Source: a virus. Taken from it: a stretch of DNA of 22,078 nucleotides. The notes beneath the pieces were generated by a model that did no database searches, had not been told where the DNA came from, and worked only from the letters and a program-made list of their open reading frames with translations. Location: positions 1 through 22,078 of the IMG/VR virus record IMGVR_UViG_3300032288_001861, one strand, 5' to 3'. Of this stretch, positions 10,736 through 17,566 are shown piece after piece (within the stretch, counting starts at the first letter, position 1; every line of letters begins with the position of its first letter). A program made the position numbers and the translations under genes.

Positions 10736-11231
10736 CGCCCAGATTTGCGTTGTAGCGGCCCGTCTCCGCATAGCTGCGTTCCACGGTCCCGCTCACCAGC
10801 AGAAACTTCATCTGCCCAATCCGCAGCCCAGGCCAAATCGGCAGCGGATGCAGGCGCCGCTGATTGCGTAGTTCCATCGTGAGCCTGCTGCCGAACCACC
10901 CTGGATCCGCCCAGCCGGCTTCAGCATGATCCCATCCCTCGCGTGCGCGGCTCGACTTCAGGACAAACTGAGCGCCGACGTGATTTGGCAGGTTGAAGAT
11001 CTCCTGCGTCTCAGCCAGGAAGAATTCACCGGGCTGGATCCAGAACGGATCGTCCTTGCTGTGGCCATGCAGCTGCACCTTCTGTAGCTCTGGTGTGCTG
11101 GCCACCTCCATCATGATCTGACCGCCGAGCGTCACGTCATAACTGGCTGGATTGAGCTGCTCCTCGTTGTATGGCTGCAGCATTGAATGCTGCTTGCACA
11201 GCCGGCGGATCTCGTGGTCAGGTACCAGCAC
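10716..11231 (-). CDS. dcd: dCTP deaminase-like protein
   Basis: The 171 aa protein has the main dCTP deaminase/dUTPase-fold landmarks. LNPASYDVTLG lies near residues 26-36, LKSSRAREG at 91-99, AGWADPGWFG at 105-114, and LTMELRN at 117-123 with the catalytic Glu at E120. WPGLRIGQMKF (133-143) and a C-terminal SYAETGRY complete the pattern. Dcd converts dCTP to dUTP, or to dUMP in bifunctional forms, feeding dTTP synthesis during phage replication. The start is GTG 11231, six bases after the endolysin stop. Whether it is mono- or bifunctional cannot be told by eye. Confidence 0.85.
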   Translation of the reverse strand: MLVPDHEIRRLCKQHSMLQPYNEEQLNPASYDVTLGGQIMMEVASTPELQKVQLHGHSKDDPFWIQPGEFFLAETQEIFNLPNHVGAQFVLKSSRAREGWDHAEAGWADPGWFGSRLTMELRNQRRLHPLPIWPGLRIGQMKFLLVSGTVERSYAETGRYNANLGVTGSKG

Positions 11232-11237
11232 AGGCGT

Positions 11238-12317
11238 TCAATAATCCCAGCGCACCTTAGGGCGGCCAGAGCGGATGCCCAGATGCACAAATCCTTTATA
11301 TGCGCCATAGCCGAGCGAGAACGGCCAATGCTTATCGCACCAGTTCTGCACGACGTAAGTGTCCTCACCATCGATGTAGAAATCGACTGCGCCACATCCC
11401 GGCTGATACAGATGCTCGCTGTTGCTGGCACCACCAGCCTGCCGGTTGATCGCCTCAGGCCGATAGCCGGATGTGATCACGATTGGTCGCCCACCAAACT
11501 GCACGCGCACCCGTTCAAGGAATACTGCTAGTTCTGCAGCAATATCGAGCTGGCTCTGATTCTGAAAGCGCCTAGCCTCCTGATCAAGCGCAAATTCCCC
11601 CAGCCTGATGTGCGGCGTGATCCTGGCCGTGAATGGGCTGCCGGGCCGCAGCTTCGCGGTCTCTGGTTCGGCTATGGCTTGATGCTGCCCCCAGAGTTTG
11701 CCCTCAGCACGGCGCCGGCGCAGCAGGCCAGCCTCAACGTTGGTGCCGGGGTTGCGGTAAAGCTCAAGCGCTGCGGGCACTGCGGCCCAGTCACGGTCAC
11801 ACAGGCACTTGCTGATGGTTTCAAATCCAGCGGTGCCGTAGAAACCAGCGCCCAGGTTGTAGGCGAAGCTCACCAACGCCGAGCGCTGGTTGTCATCCAT
11901 CACATTCCAATGCGGCACGGTGGTGCGCAGCTTGTCGGTGATGCGGTCGATCTCAAGGCGCAGGAGCATGTCGGCCTCGATCACGTTGATCATGTCGCCG
12001 CGTTTTACGGGCGTGCCGTTGCTGTAGCGCGTGGTGCCATAGCCGATGGTCCACGGGTCGCCATTGCTGAGCGGATCGGGGTATGCGCTTAGGTGACAGC
12101 CCTCGAACTCTTTAATCAGCTTGATGGCGCCGGCCAGATCGGTTTGTTTGCCGTCTTGACTCCACGTCTGGAACCAGTCCCGATCGCGCCGCATCACTGC
12201 GTCGTATGTATTGGCGGCCAGCTCAGCCTCTAGCTGTTGAATCGCAGCAGTCTGATGCGGCAGTGCTTTGTAGTACTTGAACAGCTGTTGCAGCGTGATC
12301 GGTGCATCGTTCGCCAT
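11238..12317 (-). CDS. Two-domain endolysin: GH24 lysozyme plus M15 peptidase
   Basis: The 359 aa protein has a ~60 aa helical N-terminal part. A T4-type lysozyme domain (about 62-215) follows, with the catalytic Glu in EFEG (E72), the Asp of YPDP (D81) and the Thr of WTIGYG (T90), plus the later QRSALVSFAYNLG segment. The second enzyme is a C-terminal M15 peptidase (about 225-359): SGYRPEAINRQAGGASNSEH, CGAVDF and FVHLGI give the metal ligands H302, D312 and H345. It would cut both the glycan and the peptide part of peptidoglycan for lysis. There is no signal peptide, so it needs a holin; small membrane proteins lie just upstream. ATG 12317 sits 3 bases after the preceding stop. Confidence 0.9.
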   Translation of the reverse strand: MANDAPITLQQLFKYYKALPHQTAAIQQLEAELAANTYDAVMRRDRDWFQTWSQDGKQTDLAGAIKLIKEFEGCHLSAYPDPLSNGDPWTIGYGTTRYSNGTPVKRGDMINVIEADMLLRLEIDRITDKLRTTVPHWNVMDDNQRSALVSFAYNLGAGFYGTAGFETISKCLCDRDWAAVPAALELYRNPGTNVEAGLLRRRRAEGKLWGQHQAIAEPETAKLRPGSPFTARITPHIRLGEFALDQEARRFQNQSQLDIAAELAVFLERVRVQFGGRPIVITSGYRPEAINRQAGGASNSEHLYQPGCGAVDFYIDGEDTYVVQNWCDKHWPFSLGYGAYKGFVHLGIRSGRPKVRWDY

Positions 12318-12320
12318 GAC

Positions 12321-12467
12321 TCAGCGGCGCTGCTTAGGGAATGCCAGGCGCAGCACTTGGAATAGCAACTGCAGCCAGCTGTTGGATTTCAGCGGTGAGA
12401 CGGCGATCACCTCAGAACCTGCTGCTACAAGGATGGCGATCACCGCAATGATGCTTGCATGATCCAT
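12321..12467 (-). CDS. Small single-pass membrane protein, lysis cassette
   Basis: The 48 aa frame reads MDHASIIAVIAILVAAGSEV, then IAVSPLKSNSWLQLLFQVLR, and ends basic (PKQRR). It has one N-terminal membrane helix, a short PLK-SNS-LQ turn typical, from memory, of very small cyanophage proteins, and an amphipathic helix. It sits directly between the 83 aa coiled-coil membrane protein and the endolysin, with gaps of 2 and 3 bases. A holin or holin-accessory role is likely by position only. Confidence 0.62.
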   Translation of the reverse strand: MDHASIIAVIAILVAAGSEVIAVSPLKSNSWLQLLFQVLRLAFPKQRR

Positions 12468-12469
12468 GG

Positions 12470-12721
12470 CTAGCAGGATGGCGGACGTGCTTCCAACTTA
12501 GAGACGCGTTGTTCCACCGTCGATAAGCGGCCGAATGTTTCGCGGCGGTCTTCCTTAATGTCTTTATGGAGCACCTCGAGCTGCGTAGCAATGTGCTCTA
12601 CGGCTGAGGTGAGTCTGATCACGGCTTCGCGGGCCTCATCTGATTTGCGGCTAAAACCAGCAGCGCCCATGGCTGCGACTGATATTGAAGCGCCAGCGAT
12701 GGCAGCAATGACTTCGATCAT
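12470..12721 (-). CDS. Membrane-anchored coiled-coil protein, holin candidate
   Basis: The 83 aa protein has one hydrophobic N-terminal segment (IAAIAGASISVAAMGAAGF). A long charged helix follows, with heptad-like spacing through SAVEHIATQLEVLHKDIKED and LSTVEQRVSKLEA. This resembles phage holin-like or XhlA-like lysis proteins, although XhlA has its membrane helix at the C-terminus. It lies two genes upstream of the endolysin in the same transcription unit. Holin function is inferred from topology and context. Confidence 0.7.
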   Translation of the reverse strand: MIEVIAAIAGASISVAAMGAAGFSRKSDEAREAVIRLTSAVEHIATQLEVLHKDIKEDRRETFGRLSTVEQRVSKLEARPPSC

Positions 12722-12746
12722 GGCGCCATGGGGCTACCTGTCCAGC

Positions 12747-12884
12747 TTACCGACCCTGCCCGCGTAGGGGCTTCTTCCCACGGCGCCGTGGGCGGCTGCG
12801 TTGACCGAACCCTTGGCGCGTGGTCTTGGGCGGCCCTGGCTGGTGATCAATCCGCGCGGCGCCGGTCTTGGCTTTTACTGCCAT
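12747..12884 (-). CDS. Very basic 45-residue phage protein
   Basis: The 45 aa frame reads MAVKAKTGAARIDHQPGPPK, then TRQGFGQRSRPRRRGKK and ends LRGQGR. I recall short basic proteins of the type A.KA+TGAAR..H.PG.PK in cyanophages, always a few dozen residues, of unknown function. About a third of the residues are Arg or Lys, suggesting nucleic-acid or acidic-protein binding. ATG 12884 overlaps the upstream stop by 10 bases. Confidence 0.68.
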   Translation of the reverse strand: MAVKAKTGAARIDHQPGPPKTTRQGFGQRSRPRRRGKKPLRGQGR

Positions 12885-13189
12885 GGCACGCCTTGTGCGG
12901 TGGTTGGTGTGCGCTGTTGATCCAGTTGTGACTGAAGCGCAGCTTGGATTTCAGCGACCTTTTCATCACCGCCGAGCTTCTCCTTCACCCAGCTGATCAC
13001 CACTTCGGGCGTGAGGTCGGCATAGGGAATGACGTTGCCTTCGGGCTGTTCGAGTCCCACGCTGCCATAGGCGCCGGCACGATAAGGATCGCTGAATGCA
13101 TCAATGGTGTAGTGCACCGTGAATACAATTCCATCAGCGGTGTGGCGCTCCATCTGCGCCACGTTCCAAGTGAATACGGTGTCGGCCAT
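12875..13189 (-). CDS. Conserved cyanophage-type protein (DUF7936-like), unknown
   Basis: The 104 aa protein begins VFTWNVAQMERHTADGIVFT and continues VHYTIDAF.D.YRAGAYGSV. It ends with ISWVKEKLGGDEKVAEIQAAL and a Gln/Thr-rich tail closing in GVPWQ. It has a beta-rich first half, where the W-x-V-x-x-M/L-E-R pattern is conserved, and a helical second half. I believe this is a widespread cyanophage family found near structural genes, but I hold the DUF name loosely. The function is unknown; a tail- or virion-associated role is possible. A strong hairpin lies 73 bases upstream in the leader. Confidence 0.68.
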   Translation of the reverse strand: MADTVFTWNVAQMERHTADGIVFTVHYTIDAFSDPYRAGAYGSVGLEQPEGNVIPYADLTPEVVISWVKEKLGGDEKVAEIQAALQSQLDQQRTPTTAQGVPWQ

Positions 13190-13261
13190 GGTGGGGATGG
13201 TGGTGAGGGAAGTTTAGGGGAGACTGGTGACGTGGACTTGTAAGCCGGGCTGATGAGTTGG

Positions 13262-13288
13262 GAACTATCCGGGATTTCCAGATAGTTC
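13262..13288 (-). other. Strong hairpin between two small minus-strand genes
   Basis: In minus-strand RNA, GAACTATCUGG pairs with CCGGAUAGUUC as an 11-bp stem with one G-U pair around a 5-base loop AAAUC. The plus-strand RNA would have a C-A mismatch at that pair, which suggests the minus transcript is the functional one. No U-tract follows. It lies 24 bases after the stop of the 50 aa gene and 73 bases before the next start. It could be a terminator without U-tract, an mRNA processing site or a regulatory leader. Confidence 0.5.
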
Positions 13289-13312
13289 AGCCAGGGTCAC
13301 GAGTGAAGGTGA

Positions 13313-13465
13313 CTAGGAGGCTTTGCCGGTGAGTGCCATAGCCCTGTTTTCTTCGTCCTTGACTGCTTGCCTGATTTGGCAAAGCACATGCTCTTCGGCT
13401 TTGGCGTTGCCGGAATCAAGGGCAATTAGAAGTCGGATGCAAAGTGAGCGGAAATCAGGTGACAT
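13313..13465 (-). CDS. 50-residue phage protein, unknown
   Basis: The frame reads MSPDFRSLCIRLLIALDSGN, then AKAEEHVLCQIRQAVKDEEN and a short end. It is a pair of helices. The opening DFRSLC..L...LD is a pattern I associate with many short cyanophage proteins ("DFRALC.EL...LD"). It lies in a chain of similar small minus-strand genes, 15 bases after the preceding stop. The function is unknown, and there is no clear ribosome site. Confidence 0.6.
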   Translation of the reverse strand: MSPDFRSLCIRLLIALDSGNAKAEEHVLCQIRQAVKDEENRAMALTGKAS

Positions 13466-13479
13466 AGAAGTGGTAATGA

Positions 13480-13695
13480 CTACGAAAGCGGGTAAAGCTG
13501 ATTGATCGCATCACGAATGAGAAGAGCATCTTCCTTGCCAAGGCTTAGCTTTATTTCACCCACTTGATCGTTGTCGTCGTGATACTTGATGGTAAGGCCA
13601 GAGCCGGGCTCTACGGCGCACTCGGTAAAGCAGTCTTCAACTGTCCACCACCACTCGGGTTCAGATTGACAGCGTTTAATGGTTGTTACTGGCAT
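13480..13695 (-). CDS. Small phage protein, unknown
   Basis: The 71 aa protein from ATG 13695 has an EPEWWWTVEDCF segment and a C-terminal part GEIKLSLGKEDALLIRDAIN that reads as a strand followed by a helix. A longer start at 13725 (81 aa) would overlap the upstream gene by 23 bases, so the internal ATG, seven bases after that gene's stop, was preferred. No family is recognised. Confidence 0.6.
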   Translation of the reverse strand: MPVTTIKRCQSEPEWWWTVEDCFTECAVEPGSGLTIKYHDDNDQVGEIKLSLGKEDALLIRDAINQLYPLS

Positions 13696-13702
13696 GGTTT
13701 GA

Positions 13703-13975
13703 CTAGCCGATCTTGATTTCGCCATCAGACATTTGAATCACGGCATCGCCGGTCATCTTGATGCTGCCACCCTCTTTGGTGGTGATGGTGACGCCTTCAA
13801 CCAGTTCGGCGGCGTGCTTGACCAGCTCGGTCACGTCTTCGTCGTTGTCTTGGGCGCGGATCTCAAGCTTCGTGGCTGGAGTCCGAGTCTTCCATTCTTT
13901 GTTTCCGTCAACGCGGGCGTACTCTTCGCCGCCTGAACGGAAGACGAGATCGTTGTCGTAATCTGGTTTGGTCAT
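13703..13975 (-). CDS. Acidic phage protein, unknown
   Basis: From ATG 13975 the protein has 90 aa and reads TKPDYDNDLVFRSGGEEYAR, then TRTPATKLEIRAQDNDED, then a helix LVKHAAELVEGV and two strands ending DGEIKIG. It is strongly acidic. The ATG at 13975 has GGAG three bases ahead and was preferred over ATG 14038, whose extra 21 residues are low-complexity. It is the first gene after the terminator at 14044-14066, so a promoter should lie in 13976-14043, but I could not point to one. Confidence 0.62.
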   Translation of the reverse strand: MTKPDYDNDLVFRSGGEEYARVDGNKEWKTRTPATKLEIRAQDNDEDVTELVKHAAELVEGVTITTKEGGSIKMTGDAVIQMSDGEIKIG

Positions 13976-14043
13976 GGTCTCCAGGGGATCGTGGCCAGGG
14001 GCAGGAGGTGCAAACTCGCTGCCCAACCACATTACCACGCATT

Positions 14044-14066
14044 AAAAAGGGCGGTGTGTACCGCCC
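14044..14066 (-). terminator. Rho-independent terminator of the tail operon
   Basis: In minus-strand RNA, GGGCGGU (14066-14060) and ACCGCCC (14055-14049) form a perfect 7-bp GC-rich stem with a 4-base loop, directly followed by five U (14048-14044). It lies 30 bases after the tail-fibre stop codon, so it closes the tail gene transcript. This is the only textbook terminator I see in the window. Confidence 0.88.
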
Positions 14067-14096
14067 CAGACGTTTTAACGAGTAGGGTTACTGGCT

Positions 14097-16679
14097 CTAG
14101 CAAGCCATCAGCACGCAGGGTACGCAGTAGCTGCCATCGTCATAGGTGCAGGTGATGTGGTTGGAAGTCACCTTGGCAATAGTTTTACTGCGGACGATGT
14201 CATCGTCTTGGGGCTTGGCGGTGCCGTCCCCAGCAGACATCAGCAGTTGACCGCGATGCACCGGAATCCCTGCTGAGATGCGGATGATGAAGTCACCCGT
14301 CATTGCGCAGTAGAAGTCGTCGGTGTACGTGTCATCGTCATCGTCCCAGGCTTGAAAAACACCGGAAACGTTTGGATCACCTTCAACGTCGCTCACTTTC
14401 ATGCGGTTGAGTTGTTCATTATCTTCATTACCCCAAGCGCACATCTCGTCGATGTTGCTAAGAACGGTGCCACGGAGGATCTCGGTACGCTCTGCTCCAC
14501 CAGGGAGTTGAGACCAGCGGCTTAGGTGAGCACCGTTGTAGCTGACGGTAGTGCCGGAAACTGAGATTGAACCCTCTTGTGTGCCATCTTGAGCAAAAAG
14601 AACCAGATCGCCGTCACTTGACTTCCTGTTGACAAAAACACCAGCACTGCCGTCTGCATTCGCAAGAACACGCCCTGAACTTAATTGAACCCCAGTAAGA
14701 TCGGAATAAGAGAATGTCGGAGCGGTAACCCCCACGGCGACTAGACCAGCATTCGTAATCCTCATCCGTTCCGTCGGGCTGCTCGCTCCGTCGGCGGTAG
14801 TGGAGAACACTAATCTGCCGGGATAGTCATTCGTCCCAGCAGTTGCATCGGCTATACAGTCAATTCGAGCAAACTCACCATTGTTGTTTGCTGCAAATGC
14901 AATCTGACCAATCTCATTCCCGGCGACGATGCTCGTGGGCGCAGTGCCCACTCGAAGAGCAATAGAGCCAGGACCGGTGCCAGAAAAACTGTTGCCTTCA
15001 ATCTGCAAACGAGCGTATGGCGCAACCCCTGCCGTGCCAGACACAGAAGACGTGCCAACTAAAAAACGCGAACTGGCGTCAAAGCGTGCCGCTTCACTAC
15101 CGCCGACGATGAATTGGATACGATCACTTTCTGGCAAGTTAATGCCAGTATTCGTGTCTGCTCTGCAATGGAACGAAGGGATCGCCGCAGTTCCAGAAGT
15201 TGCTGCAATCCTTCCGTTTACGTCCAGTTCAGCAACAGGCGTCGTAGTGCCAATCCCTACACGCTGTGAGGTGTCAACAGTCAAGGCGACAGTACGGTTC
15301 GTTCCTAGCTGAAGCTTGTTTGAGCCTACCGTTTCCACAAGTACGTCAGACGACGTACCGCCTTGAACTCGGCCATAGTTGGCAATTTCAAAGATTTCGG
15401 TTCCGCCGTGCAGAAGTGCAAACTTAGGGCCGTAGTTAGAAGTAGTCGCACCGTTAATGTGGACATCGGTATAGACAGAGGCGGAACCTGCGCCAACGGT
15501 TAACAATGCGCTTGGACTCGAAGACCCTATCCCTACGAGCCCTGCCGATGTGATGCGCAGTTTCTCGCTGATTGATGCGCCTCCAGTCCAGAACTGAAGC
15601 TGCCCATCAGGAGTATTTGTAAGCATTGCCTGACGCTGTGCGCCTGACAAAAAACTAAGTATGCCGTTTCCACTGGATCCGCCCTGAATCTCTACAACGC
15701 CTGTATTTACTGAAGATGCAGTATTAGATACTGTTAAAACAGTTGCGCCACCAAAACCAGTTACGTTTGGAGTTGATGTTCCCACGCCCACGAGCCCTGC
15801 CGAGGTGATGCGGAGGCGTTCTTGAACAGCTCCAGATCCAGGGTAAGTCCAAAAACTTAAGTTAGATGGAGTACCATCATGAGAATACGCGCCAACTGTC
15901 GCAACATAATCACTATTGTCATATCCCAAAGAAATAGCAGTTCCAGAAGATTTCTGAAAGCGCCCTACTTCATAAAAATTGCCAGACCATATATTACCTC
16001 CAACAGCGTGGAGCTTTGTTCCTTGCGTGCCACCAGTGCCAACACCTACATCACCATTTGAATTGATGAACAACCTGCCAGACCCACCAGTGCTGATGGC
16101 TACTTGGTCTGCGCCGGGGGAGTAGATGCCGGTATTTGTGTCGCCGGTGAACGTGACGGTAGGAGCAGCAGCAGAACCAAGCGCGTGGCTGACGATGCCG
16201 GTGGTTTGAACGGTCTGGCTGCCGAAGTCAGGGCTGATCTTTGTGCCAGCGATAGCAGCCGCAGCATTTACATCCTCGTTGACGATGGTGCCATCAGCCA
16301 GCATTGTGCTGGTGATCGTGCCTGTATCCCCGGATGTGATCACGGTGCCGCTGCGATCAGGCAGCGTGATGGTGCGATCAGCAGTTGGATTGGTGACTGC
16401 AAGAGTTGTTTCAAACGCATCAGCAGTGCTGCCCTCAAAGGTCAGGCTGCCAGTGCTGCCGATTTCAAGGTTGCCAGTGATCGTCAGATTGCCGCTGCCA
16501 TCTGGTATCGGCAGATAGGCCAGGCTATTCCAGTTGGTGCTGCCGTTGCCGATCTTGAACTTCTTTGTATCCGTCTCGTAGCCGATCTCACCCGATAACA
16601 GGATCGGATTTGCAGATGTCCAATTTGCAGCGGTGTCTTTCCGCTGCGCCATCTGAACACGGATAGTTGTAGCAGTCAT
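14097..16679 (-). CDS. Tail fibre / receptor-binding protein with repeats
   Basis: The 860 aa protein begins with an Mtd-like fibre N-terminus: RVQMAQRKDTAANWTSANP, then SGEIGYETDTKKFKIGNGST and WNSLAYLP. The long middle is built of degenerate beta repeats. Units such as RITSAGLVGVGTSTP, KLRITSAGLVGIGSSSP, TVDTSQRVGIGTTTP and MRITNAGLVAVG alternate with DTNTGI..P..D units, as in trimeric phage fibres. The last ~150 residues form a distinct globular domain, with EILRGTVLSNIDEMCAWG, a run of Asp, and a Cys-rich end (YCVPCVLMAC). It may be a trimerisation, chaperone or binding tip. The middle (about 14.6-16.1 kb) is visibly richer in A/T than its flanks. It overlaps the upstream minor tail gene by 4 bases and ends 30 bases before a terminator. 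Confidence 0.87.
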   Translation of the reverse strand: MTATTIRVQMAQRKDTAANWTSANPILLSGEIGYETDTKKFKIGNGSTNWNSLAYLPIPDGSGNLTITGNLEIGSTGSLTFEGSTADAFETTLAVTNPTADRTITLPDRSGTVITSGDTGTITSTMLADGTIVNEDVNAAAAIAGTKISPDFGSQTVQTTGIVSHALGSAAAPTVTFTGDTNTGIYSPGADQVAISTGGSGRLFINSNGDVGVGTGGTQGTKLHAVGGNIWSGNFYEVGRFQKSSGTAISLGYDNSDYVATVGAYSHDGTPSNLSFWTYPGSGAVQERLRITSAGLVGVGTSTPNVTGFGGATVLTVSNTASSVNTGVVEIQGGSSGNGILSFLSGAQRQAMLTNTPDGQLQFWTGGASISEKLRITSAGLVGIGSSSPSALLTVGAGSASVYTDVHINGATTSNYGPKFALLHGGTEIFEIANYGRVQGGTSSDVLVETVGSNKLQLGTNRTVALTVDTSQRVGIGTTTPVAELDVNGRIAATSGTAAIPSFHCRADTNTGINLPESDRIQFIVGGSEAARFDASSRFLVGTSSVSGTAGVAPYARLQIEGNSFSGTGPGSIALRVGTAPTSIVAGNEIGQIAFAANNNGEFARIDCIADATAGTNDYPGRLVFSTTADGASSPTERMRITNAGLVAVGVTAPTFSYSDLTGVQLSSGRVLANADGSAGVFVNRKSSDGDLVLFAQDGTQEGSISVSGTTVSYNGAHLSRWSQLPGGAERTEILRGTVLSNIDEMCAWGNEDNEQLNRMKVSDVEGDPNVSGVFQAWDDDDDTYTDDFYCAMTGDFIIRISAGIPVHRGQLLMSAGDGTAKPQDDDIVRSKTIAKVTSNHITCTYDDGSYCVPCVLMAC
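15535..15812 (-). repeat. Direct repeat within the tail-fibre gene
   Basis: A 23-base segment at 15535-15557 recurs at 15790-15812 with a single mismatch (T/G at the fourteenth to fifteenth base of the unit). The spacing is 255 bases, exactly 85 codons, so the frame is kept. Both copies encode RITSAGLVG-type fibre repeat units. Less exact copies occur near 14740-14765. In-frame repeats at this spacing can recombine to change fibre length. Confidence 0.65.
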
Positions 16680-17197
16680 GATTCAGCACCACCAGCCTCG
16701 ATAATAAGTGTGGCCGCGATAGCTGGAGCAGCATCGTCAGCTTCAAGGATGAATGGTGCAGTGCCTGTCATCGCATAGGACGTGAACGATGCCTCAGCAC
16801 CAAGGGCGGCAGGCTCACCGGTGAGCGCATATAGCAGGAAGTTACCGATCAGAGCTGTGAGCTCTACGGTCACATCGGTGTAAACACCACGTTGCACCTC
16901 TTCTGGCTTTGCGGCGTAGCGATAAAGCGCATCAGTTGGCACCACCACAGCACTGCCCCAGAAGCTTGTCGGCAGCGTGAACGTCCGATGGCTGCCGTTC
17001 ATGTCTAAGTAGTGATTGCGAATCTGCGTTGCCTGCGACTGCACCAGATTCGTATAGGTCAGAATCAGCCGATAATTGCTTTGCCGCAACGAGTGCCTGA
17101 ACAGAACAGGAGCACCGATCAACGTCTCTTCTGTGCTGACATTCAGGCCACCGAGATCGTACTGAAAGCCTTCCGGGAGGATGGTTGGATAGCTCAT
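16676..17197 (-). CDS. Minor tail protein, paralogue B
   Basis: The 173 aa protein begins YPTILPEGFQYDLGGLNVST and has a core RHSLRQSNYRLILTYTNLV. HYLDMNGSHRTFTLP, YRYAAKPEEV and YTDVTVEL follow. The same sequence of features occurs in the neighbouring 122 aa protein, so the two are tandem paralogues. An extra Ala/Thr-rich C-terminal part (about 60 residues) is not shared. Position between the tail hub and the fibre suggests a tail-tip or fibre-attachment part. It overlaps the fibre gene (ATGA) and the upstream paralogue by 4 bases. Confidence 0.75.
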   Translation of the reverse strand: MSYPTILPEGFQYDLGGLNVSTEETLIGAPVLFRHSLRQSNYRLILTYTNLVQSQATQIRNHYLDMNGSHRTFTLPTSFWGSAVVVPTDALYRYAAKPEEVQRGVYTDVTVELTALIGNFLLYALTGEPAALGAEASFTSYAMTGTAPFILEADDAAPAIAATLIIEAGGAES

Positions 17198-17562
17198 ATC
17201 AGATACGGCGGCAGCAGCTGCAGCTCTACCGTAGCGTTGGTGATATCACAGGATTGATCGATCACTGGCGCCGACAGGTATCGCCAGAGATAGTCCGCTG
17301 GAAATGTCAGATTGGTGGCTGAGAGCGTGGTGGCGCTCAGATCGAAAGGCTGAAACGTGCCATGCAATGCGTAGTGGCCCACTAGGTTGAAACTCTCTGC
17401 TGATGACAATCGCGTAAATGTCATGCGCAGGATGTGACCCACTGAGGCGTTGCTGTGGCGCACGCTGCTTTCGTAGCCATCAAGCACTGCAAACTGAGTG
17501 CTAGCGATAGTGCCAGGCGTATAGGTCCGAGTGGATGGTGTCAGTGCTGGGAAGGTGGCCAT
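17194..17562 (-). CDS. Minor tail protein, paralogue A
   Basis: The 122 aa protein from ATG 17562 (four bases after the hub-protein stop) reads MATFPALTPSTRTYTPGTIA, with SSVRHSNASVGHILRMTFTR, HYALHGTFQPFDL, YLWRYLSAP and a final ATVELQLL. It matches the next gene's order of R-HS, L-x-(M/L)-T(F/Y)T, HY, F-x-L, (W/Y)RY and VEL. Proteins of this type sit next to the tail hub in several phages; their precise role is unknown. A longer start at 17592 was rejected because it overlaps the hub gene. Confidence 0.75.
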   Translation of the reverse strand: MATFPALTPSTRTYTPGTIASTQFAVLDGYESSVRHSNASVGHILRMTFTRLSSAESFNLVGHYALHGTFQPFDLSATTLSATNLTFPADYLWRYLSAPVIDQSCDITNATVELQLLPPYLI

Positions 17563-17566
17563 GATT

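Noticed and set aside
12728-12931. Plus-strand frame of 67 aa
   Set aside because: Antisense to the very basic 45 aa protein, which has the better family pattern and operon spacing.
16104-16598. Plus-strand frame of 164 aa opposite the tail fibre N-terminus
   Set aside because: The fibre protein is clear on the minus strand and the opposite frame has no recognisable features.
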